Assembly (NCBI GenBank): GCA_947581885.1
Contig: CANPWF010000016.1
Coordinates: forward strand, 1-17,921
Direction: 5' to 3'
Source: an uncultured Clostridia bacterium
GTDB lineage: Bacteria > Bacillota > Clostridia > Christensenellales > Borkfalkiaceae
DNA length: 17,921 bases
Shown: positions 13,001 through 17,921 of the stretch, one piece after another
Layout: each line of letters opens with the position of its first letter
Numbering within the stretch: the first letter of the stretch is position 1
The notes under the pieces: generated by a model
Database searches by the model: none
Told to the model about the DNA's origin: nothing
The model's input: only the letters and a program-made list of their open reading frames with translations
Made by a program: the position numbers and the translations under genes

Positions 13001-14872
13001 ATGAAACGAAAACTTCTTTTTCTTATCCCCCTCCTCTCCGTATTTGCGTTCGCGGGTTGCGGCGGGAAAAAGACATTCGTAAACCCCGGGGACAATCTCG
13101 GCGGAGGCGGCACGGGAGAGATCGCGGAGAGTGCGGAGGATGTAACGGACGAAGTCAAGTCCGCCTTTGCAAATAAGGATTTTTCCGCCCTCTCTTCGAA
13201 CACCTCTTCGGAGGGCGCGATCGAAGTGCCTCAAACGGATGGCATCTATGAGATCTCCGAGAACGGGAGCTACCTCTTCCGAGGCTCATACGGCGGCATT
13301 GCCCTCAAAAAGGAGGGCATAAATGCGCATTTGTTCTTCGACGGCGCGACAATTAACTCCCCTTCCGATATCGCATTGAACGGTGCCGACTATAAGAAAG
13401 CCGAGGTCGCGGTGACGCTCATCGGCGAAAATTCCATTCAAACTTCCGCCGAAGATACCAACGCCATCCATATCAAGGGGTCCCTCTCCTTCAACGGGGA
13501 CGGCACCCTCTCGGTGGAAAGCGGCGGGAAGAACGCCGTGAAGGCCTCCAAAGACCTTACGATCGTCGATTGCGGCTTAAAACTTTCGGCTGCCAACCAT
13601 GCGATCGCCGCCCTCTCCGTCTCGGCTTCCGACTGCAATATCCAAGTGCAAAATGCGGGCAAAGACGGGATCAACGCCGAGTGCGACGACGGGACGACCG
13701 CCTTCACCACCGATGAGGGTTATGTCTATTTGAAAGATGTCGCCTATTCCTGCAACACTTCGGGCGACGGCATTCAAGCCGATACCGTCGTCTTGATCGA
13801 CGGCGGCACGTACGATATCAAGACGAACGGCGTTTTCGTTTCCGACAGCACCGCAAACAGGGCGCAGTACGATCTTTCAGCGGACGATTTCCGTTATTTG
13901 AAGAGTGGGAACGACTACGAGAAGGTCGCTTCCGACTATCGCGGCGGTTCCCTCTATGCCCTCGCGCAGGGGTGCAAGGGGATCAAAGTCGGGGAGATCG
14001 AATACCCCGATCCCGACGATGAGACAAAGGAGATCGCCGTCACCGAGGGGGATTATTCCATCATCATCGAGGGCGGCACCTTCCGGATCGACAGCACGGA
14101 CGACGCGGTGCATGCCAACAGCGGAAACCTCTCCGTGCGCGGCGGGAATTTCACCATCTCCACCTATGACGACGCGTTGACGAGCGACGTTCTCACCAAG
14201 ATAACGGGCGGCGAGATCGAAGTCACCAAGAGCTACGAGGGCATCGAAGGCGGCTATGTGGAGATCACAGGCGGCACGGTGAATATCACCGCGAAAGATG
14301 ACGGGATCAACGCCGCAAGCGACGATACGAGCGTGGTCGAACATCTCATCATCGGCGGCGGGAATGTCTATGTCGACGCGAGCGGCGACGGGATCGATTC
14401 CAACGGGACCATCTTGATCTCGGGCGGCGTGACGTATGTCGCGGGCCCCACGAGCAATATGGACTGCTCTATCGATTCCGATCGGGGGACGGTCGTCACG
14501 GGCGGATATCTCTTCGCCGTCGGTCCTTTGGGGATGGTGGAGACCCCCGCGCAGAATTCCACGCAGAACGTCGTCTCCTTCGCGCGGAGCCAATCGATTG
14601 CCGCGGGGACCAATCTCTCCCTCACCGACGAGGACGGAAACGCGATCTTCACCTTCCGAACGCCCAAAGCGTGCCAATCGGTCATTCTCTCCTGCCCCGA
14701 ACTCGAAACGGGCAAGAAATACAAAATTTACGGCGGCGACAGCAGCCTCTGCGATTTTACGGTGGAGAGCGTGATCACGACGGTTGGCTCGGCGGGCGGT
14801 ATCGGCAACCCGAACGGGAATGCCCCCGGGAACAATGGCGGCAGGCCGGGCGGCGTGCCCCCGAGAAGGTAA
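13001..14872 (+). CDS. Carbohydrate-binding (Cthe_2159-like) beta-helix lipoprotein
   Basis: A 623-aa exported lipoprotein. It has a basic start and hydrophobic segment (1-18) and a lipobox FAGC with the lipid-bearing cysteine at C20. A Gly/Ser-rich linker follows, then a long region of short repeated turns with alternating GGT/GGN, DDAVHANSG, GDGIDSNGT and KDDGINAAS motifs. Such repeats are typical of right-handed parallel beta-helices in the clostridial Cthe_2159 (DUF4353) family, known to bind polysaccharide and calcium. Many Asp/Asn residues in the turns fit calcium sites. The tail is rich in Gly, Pro, Asn and Arg (NPNGNAPGNNGGRPGG). No catalytic residues are recognised. It probably sits on the outer face of the membrane and may bind plant or host glycans. 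The gene stands alone between terminators. Confidence 0.87.
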   Translation: MKRKLLFLIPLLSVFAFAGCGGKKTFVNPGDNLGGGGTGEIAESAEDVTDEVKSAFANKDFSALSSNTSSEGAIEVPQTDGIYEISENGSYLFRGSYGGIALKKEGINAHLFFDGATINSPSDIALNGADYKKAEVAVTLIGENSIQTSAEDTNAIHIKGSLSFNGDGTLSVESGGKNAVKASKDLTIVDCGLKLSAANHAIAALSVSASDCNIQVQNAGKDGINAECDDGTTAFTTDEGYVYLKDVAYSCNTSGDGIQADTVVLIDGGTYDIKTNGVFVSDSTANRAQYDLSADDFRYLKSGNDYEKVASDYRGGSLYALAQGCKGIKVGEIEYPDPDDETKEIAVTEGDYSIIIEGGTFRIDSTDDAVHANSGNLSVRGGNFTISTYDDALTSDVLTKITGGEIEVTKSYEGIEGGYVEITGGTVNITAKDDGINAASDDTSVVEHLIIGGGNVYVDASGDGIDSNGTILISGGVTYVAGPTSNMDCSIDSDRGTVVTGGYLFAVGPLGMVETPAQNSTQNVVSFARSQSIAAGTNLSLTDEDGNAIFTFRTPKACQSVILSCPELETGKKYKIYGGDSSLCDFTVESVITTVGSAGGIGNPNGNAPGNNGGRPGGVPPRR

Positions 14873-14889
14873 TCGGAAATTGAGAAAAC

Positions 14890-14924
14890 ACAAAGACAGC
14901 GGGAAAATTTCCCGCCGTCTTTGT
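14890..14924. terminator. Bidirectional terminator between the lipoprotein and serine dehydratase genes
   Basis: ACAAAGAC-A-GCGGGAAA / TTTCCCGC-C-GTCTTTGT forms a long, almost perfect stem with a single mismatch. The minus strand continues TGTTTTCTC, the better U-run, so it mainly ends the serine dehydratase message, while also closing the lipoprotein gene. Confidence 0.88.
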
Positions 14925-14938
14925 CTATGATAGAATTT

Positions 14939-16150
14939 TCAGGTCACTTTGTAGGCACTTGCCAAGCCCCCTTCGCTCGTTTCGCGGTAGCGGGCGCAAA
15001 TGTCTTTGCCCGTCTCGTACATCGTCTGCACGACGAGGTCGAAGGAGATCTTTCTCGTCCCCGAGAGCACGCGCGAGAGTGCCGCGCTCGAAAGCGCACG
15101 CATGGCGGCGACGGCATTCCGCTCGATACAGGGGATCTGCACGTACCCCATCACGGGATCGCAGGTGAGCCCGAGCTGATGTTCGAGGGCGATCTCGGCG
15201 GCGTATTCCGTCTCGTCGATGCCTGCTCCGAACAGACGGCAGACCGCCGCGGCAGCCATCGAAGTCGCCGTTCCTATCTCCGCCTGACAGCCCGCTTCCG
15301 CACCGCTCACCGAGGCATTTTGCTTGACGGTAACGCCCACGAGCCCCGCCGTCGCGAGGGCGGCGATGATACGGTCCTCGGATACCCCGTGTTTCCCGCT
15401 CAAATAGAAGAGCACTGCGGGGAGCACGCCGCTCGCACCGCATGTGGGCGCAGTGACGACCCTGCCGCCGCCCGCGTTCTCCTCGCTCGTCGCGAACGCA
15501 AAACTGCATAAAAGCCGCTTTTCGCGCGATTCGATCTCTTCATCCTCGGGAATCGTCTCGAACAGGATCTTCGCCTTTCGCTCCACCCCGAGCCGCCCGG
15601 GGAGCTTCCCCGAAGCCGTGAGCCCGCGGCGGATGGTCTCCTTCATCGTGTGCCAGACTTCGCGCAGGAAATCCTTGATCTCTTCCCCTTCGAAGGCATA
15701 GACGACATCCTCAAAGTTCATGTTGTGCCCGCGGCAATAGCCCATGATCTCGGCAAAGTTCGCGAACGGGTACTTCTCTTCCGCCTGCGGGGCATTTTCC
15801 CCGTCGATCCGAACGGTGCCGCCGCCCACCGAGAGATAGCGGGTGGAAGCGATTTCTTCCCCCCTCTCGTCGAGCGCGAAAAGATCCATCGTATTGGGAT
15901 GAGGAAGAGGGCGGTTGGAGGGCTCGAACACGACTTCGATGTTCTTCCCCGCCTCATGGAAAACGCCCAAAACGGCTTCATCGGTGAGGTGACCCTTCCC
16001 CGTGAGGGCGAGCGAGCCATACAGTACCGCACGGTAGCGTGCGGCGGAAGGATATTTGGAAAGAAAATCGCGGGCGGCACGCTCGGGTCCCATCGTGTGG
16101 GAGCTCGAAGGCCCCTTCCCCGTTTTATACAGTTCCCTGAGAGATTGCAT
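14939..16150 (-). CDS. L-serine dehydratase, iron-sulfur, single chain
   Basis: Deaminates L-serine to pyruvate and ammonia with a [4Fe-4S] cluster. It has 403 aa. The N-terminal beta-type domain begins with the GPSSSHTMGP motif (13-22). The alpha-type domain contains TCGASGVLPAVL (236-247), AGCQAEIGTATSMAAAA (286-302) and LTCDPVMGYVQIPCIERN (328-345). C288, C330 and C341 are the likely cluster ligands. Alpha and beta parts are fused in one chain, as in E. coli SdaA, rather than split as in Bacillus SdaAA/SdaAB. The ATG at 16150 has GGGGGG 3-4 nt upstream; an in-frame ATG 11 codons earlier has no ribosome site. I saw no convincing promoter in the 42-nt gap before it. Confidence 0.96.
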   Translation of the reverse strand: MQSLRELYKTGKGPSSSHTMGPERAARDFLSKYPSAARYRAVLYGSLALTGKGHLTDEAVLGVFHEAGKNIEVVFEPSNRPLPHPNTMDLFALDERGEEIASTRYLSVGGGTVRIDGENAPQAEEKYPFANFAEIMGYCRGHNMNFEDVVYAFEGEEIKDFLREVWHTMKETIRRGLTASGKLPGRLGVERKAKILFETIPEDEEIESREKRLLCSFAFATSEENAGGGRVVTAPTCGASGVLPAVLFYLSGKHGVSEDRIIAALATAGLVGVTVKQNASVSGAEAGCQAEIGTATSMAAAAVCRLFGAGIDETEYAAEIALEHQLGLTCDPVMGYVQIPCIERNAVAAMRALSSAALSRVLSGTRKISFDLVVQTMYETGKDICARYRETSEGGLASAYKVT

Positions 16151-16180
16151 GTTCCCCCCTTTATTTCCCGCCCGTTTGGG

Positions 16181-16195
16181 CATACTGCATGTATG
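16181..16195. promoter_or_regulatory. Small palindrome in the divergent gap
   Basis: CATAC-TGCAT-GTATG lies in the 42-nt space between the serine dehydratase gene and the small membrane-protein gene and runs into the latter's ATG. It could be an operator acting on both, but the arms are only 5 bp long. Confidence 0.25.
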
Positions 16196-16486
16196 ACGAT
16201 CCTCTACGTCGGGCTTGCCGTGTATATTCTCGCCGTCAACTTCTACGCGTTCCGCATGCTCAAAACGCAGAAGGACGGTTGGGAAGCGGGCGAGCCCGTA
16301 AACAAGGGCGACGGGAAGCTCATCCTCGCCGCGATGCTCGGCGGTGCGCTCACCGTGTACGCCACGATGTTCATCCTCCGCTTCCGCCTCTCCAATCTGT
16401 TATTGATGATCGCGATGCCCCTCTTGGCAGTGCTCAATATCTACTGCTTCGTGCTCGGGTTCCGCGGGATATGGATGTTCTTTTAG
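16193..16486 (+). CDS. Small three-helix membrane protein, possibly DUF1294-related
   Basis: A 97-aa protein with three hydrophobic segments at about 2-21, 43-62 and 67-92. It ends WMFF. The pattern N-x-YAF, a short charged loop, then LILAAMLGGAL and an M/R-rich stretch recalls DUF1294 membrane proteins, but the match is loose. The ATG at 16193 has no clear ribosome site, so expression may be low or the true start may differ. It diverges from the serine dehydratase gene. Its TAG stop overlaps, in the opposite direction, the TAA of the HAD phosphatase gene. No function can be assigned. Confidence 0.7.
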   Translation: MTILYVGLAVYILAVNFYAFRMLKTQKDGWEAGEPVNKGDGKLILAAMLGGALTVYATMFILRFRLSNLLLMIAMPLLAVLNIYCFVLGFRGIWMFF

Positions 16487-17304
16487 AAGCCCGCATTGGC
16501 TTCGAGCCACTTGGCGACGCCGTCCTCATCGGCATAACCGACGACCCCCGTTGCCTTCTCTTTGAGCCAAGCGTCGGCATTCATCACCGCATATTTCTCG
16601 TCGCAGACATCGAACATATCCGAATCGTTGGAAGTATCCCCGAAGCAAACGGCGCGGTCACACCCGAGTCTTTCCTTCAAAAAGCGAACCGCATTCGCCT
16701 TGGAAGCCTCGCGCGGGGAGATCTCGATCCAGAAATCGCTGCGGTACGTCTCGGGGTGAAAGATACAGAGGAAACGGCTGTCGTATTTCAAGACGTTCCA
16801 CGCGCCTTCCAATTGCTCCTTGGGGCCGACGCACTTGAAATTGAAGAGCCTCCCCGACAAGAGCTCTCCTTCCGACCGAACGGCAAGAAGGCGGGGATCG
16901 CCGATCCTGTGGGAAAGATAGCGGAGCGTTCCCTCCGACTCTCTCCCTTCGAGATAGGCGACGAACTCCCTCTTCTCCCCCGTCGCGCCGAACGCGAGCG
17001 GCACGATGCCGTGGAAAAAGAGAACGTCGAGAATGTGCCTCTTCTCCTCTTCGTTTAGATACACGGCACGAAGCGTCTCGTGCGCGTTGAAATCATAGAT
17101 GAGACCGCCGTTGTAGAGGATCGCGGGTTCACGGAGCGCGAGTCCTTCCGTCGCCCCCTTGGCAGTGAGCGCGGACCGCGCCGTCGCATACGAAAAACGC
17201 ATCCCCCGCCCGATCAAACGGTTAAGGATCTCCCTGCTGTATGCAGAGACGGCTCTCCCGCCCGAAAGCAATGTCCCGTCAAGGTCGGAAATGAACAGCG
17301 TCAT
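16483..17304 (-). CDS. HAD-superfamily (Cof-type) phosphatase
   Basis: A 273-aa cytoplasmic phosphatase. It has motif I DLDGTLL with nucleophile D7 and acid/base D9, motif II T41 in YATARS, motif III K202 in SKANAV, and motif IV GDTSNDSDM with D223 and D227. The central C2 cap (about 85-190) assigns it to the Cof/YbjI type, which dephosphorylates sugar phosphates, flavin or pyridoxal phosphates. The substrate cannot be told. The ATG at 17304 follows AAGGGG; the frame is open further upstream without a ribosome site. A good promoter lies about 90 nt upstream. The gene converges on the small membrane-protein gene and shares 4 nt with it, with no terminator between. Confidence 0.93.
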   Translation of the reverse strand: MTLFISDLDGTLLSGGRAVSAYSREILNRLIGRGMRFSYATARSALTAKGATEGLALREPAILYNGGLIYDFNAHETLRAVYLNEEEKRHILDVLFFHGIVPLAFGATGEKREFVAYLEGRESEGTLRYLSHRIGDPRLLAVRSEGELLSGRLFNFKCVGPKEQLEGAWNVLKYDSRFLCIFHPETYRSDFWIEISPREASKANAVRFLKERLGCDRAVCFGDTSNDSDMFDVCDEKYAVMNADAWLKEKATGVVGYADEDGVAKWLEANAGF

Positions 17305-17392
17305 GCGCCACCCCTTATGCCCATATTTTTTCTCTTCTCGCCTTGGACGAAGCAAAACCATCCGCACCTCGGAGGTCTGACCCGTCGATAAA

Positions 17393-17421
17393 ATTATACC
17401 CGCAGACGGAGAAATTGTAAA
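17393..17421 (-). promoter_or_regulatory. Sigma-A promoter of the HAD phosphatase gene
   Basis: Minus-strand TTTACA (17421-17416), 17-nt spacer, TATAAT (17398-17393). The leader is about 80 nt and contains only the minor hairpin ACCTCCGAGGT. Upstream, 17425-17520 is A/T-rich and I see no gene in it. Confidence 0.85.
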
Positions 17422-17520
17422 GTGGATTTCGAAAAAAAAGGAAAAAATTCAAAGGGGCGGGCGATGAAAACTTCCTCAAAAAAAATTTGCAAAAAATAGC
17501 GGCAATCTCGGTGAAATCGT

Positions 17521-17549
17521 TTGACATCCTCGGCGAACTTTGATAGAAT
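17521..17549 (+). promoter_or_regulatory. Promoter of the tRNA operon
   Basis: TTGACA (17521-17526), 17-nt spacer, TAGAAT (17544-17549), with the first tRNA starting 13 nt later. A-rich tracts just upstream (17465-17505) could act as an UP element, as is usual for stable RNA promoters. Confidence 0.88.
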
Positions 17550-17562
17550 GAACAAGCATGAT

Positions 17563-17636
17563 GCGGGTGTAGTTCAATGGTAGAACCCCAGCCTTCCAAG
17601 CTGGCTGCGTGGGTCCGATTCCCATCACCCGCTCCA
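17563..17636 (+). tRNA. tRNA-Gly (anticodon TCC)
   Basis: Acceptor GCGGGTG/CACCCGC, anticodon stem CCAGC/GCTGG with loop CTTCCAA (anticodon TCC at 17595-17597), T-loop GTCCGATTCC, discriminator T and an encoded CCA. It is 74 nt and reads GGA/GGG codons. Confidence 0.97.
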
Positions 17637-17674
17637 TTCGGTCCTTTCGGAGATCAACTTCGAGGCAGAAATAT

Positions 17675-17751
17675 GCGCCTGTAGCTCAGGTGGATAGAGC
17701 AACGGCCTTCTAAGCCGTGTGTCAGGAGTTCGAATCTCTTCAGGCGCGCCA
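17675..17751 (+). tRNA. tRNA-Arg (anticodon TCT)
   Basis: Acceptor GCGCCTG/CAGGCGC, anticodon stem ACGGC/GCCGT with loop CTTCTAA (anticodon TCT), T-arm with GTTCGAATC, discriminator G and encoded CCA. It is 77 nt and reads AGA/AGG codons. Confidence 0.97.
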
Positions 17752-17758
17752 AAGAAAC

Positions 17759-17836
17759 GGAGGGCGTAGCTCAGTTGGTTAGAGCGCCAGGTTGTGGCCC
17801 TGGAGGTCGCAAGTTCGACTCTTGTCGCCCTCCCCA
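17759..17836 (+). tRNA. tRNA-His (anticodon GTG), with encoded G-1
   Basis: Acceptor GAGGGCG/CGCCCTC, anticodon stem CCAGG/CCTGG with loop TTGTGGC (anticodon GTG), T-arm GTTCGACTC and encoded CCA. The discriminator is C73 and the base before the acceptor is G, the G-1:C73 pair that identifies tRNA-His. Confidence 0.97.
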
Positions 17837-17848
17837 CTTCGCTTCCAA

Positions 17849-17921
17849 TGGGGTGTAGCCAAGAGGTTAAGGCACCGGATTTTGATTCCGGCATTCGTTG
17901 GTTCAAATCCAGCCACCCCAG
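17849..17921 (+). tRNA. tRNA-Gln (anticodon TTG), 3' end cut by the window
   Basis: Acceptor TGGGGTG/CACCCCA, anticodon stem CCGGA/TCCGG with loop TTTTGAT (anticodon TTG), T-arm GTTCAAATC, discriminator G as the last base. Any encoded CCA lies outside the window. More tRNA genes may follow. Confidence 0.95.

Noticed and set aside
13877..14893. A 338-codon minus frame opposite the lipoprotein gene
   Set aside because: Its composition follows the beta-helix repeats read backwards; the plus frame has a signal peptide, lipobox and ribosome site.
17400..17520. Possible small gene in the A/T-rich gap before the tRNA operon
   Set aside because: Open frames there lack ribosome sites and run into the tRNA genes; the stretch looks like promoter-flanking DNA.
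17625..17906. A 93-codon minus frame across the tRNA genes
   Set aside because: It is the antisense of four tRNAs; such frames (TRVELATSRATTW-like) are well-known false proteins.

Overview
The window reads as chromosomal housekeeping DNA from a moderately GC-rich member of the Clostridia (Bacillota). The evidence is a T-box leader in front of thrS, a YtxC-like gene next to thrS as in Bacillus, the mainly clostridial DUF4364, TSCPD (TIGR03905) and His-less HPr-like families, TTGACA/TATAAT promoters and strong GGAGG ribosome sites. A Christensenellales-like gut lineage is my guess only. I see no phage, insertion sequence, CRISPR array, toxin-antitoxin or defence locus.

Layout. At 1-34 there is the edge of a palindromic dispersed repeat. 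The minus strand then carries thrS (87-1994) behind a threonine T-box leader and a YtxC-like sporulation gene (2295-2984). leuS (3132-5564, plus) diverges from it. Next is a five-gene minus-strand operon (9851 down to 5620): ECF-transporter S component, type III pantothenate kinase, homoserine dehydrogenase, ATP-grasp ligase, two-helix membrane protein. All four of its junctions are ATGA overlaps. A small Gly/Cys-rich hydrophobic protein (10100-10303, plus) is divergent from it. A minus-strand pair follows: an unrecognised 236-aa protein and a Nudix hydrolase that starts with TTG.

From 11711 a plus-strand group encodes an HPr-like protein without the PTS histidine, a DUF4364 winged-helix protein and a TSCPD protein. 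A beta-helix lipoprotein (13001-14872) follows. On the minus strand comes a single-chain Fe-S L-serine dehydratase, divergent from a small membrane protein whose stop codon overlaps that of a convergent HAD phosphatase. The window ends in a tRNA operon (Gly-TCC, Arg-TCT, His-GTG, Gln-TTG) that runs off the edge.

How the genes fit together. thrS is induced when tRNA-Thr is uncharged, whereas leuS has only a short leader. The ECF S component and CoaX plausibly import and phosphorylate pantothenate for CoA synthesis. Homoserine dehydrogenase feeds threonine and methionine synthesis. The ATP-grasp and two-helix proteins at the operon's end have no assigned role and are the best candidates for new biology. 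Two perfect CATACAAT boxes, upstream of ytxC and of the small Gly/Cys protein, resemble sigma-E/K -10 elements and suggest, without proving, sporulation control. The genes are mostly ordinary; the novelty is in operon coupling, small proteins and regulatory detail.
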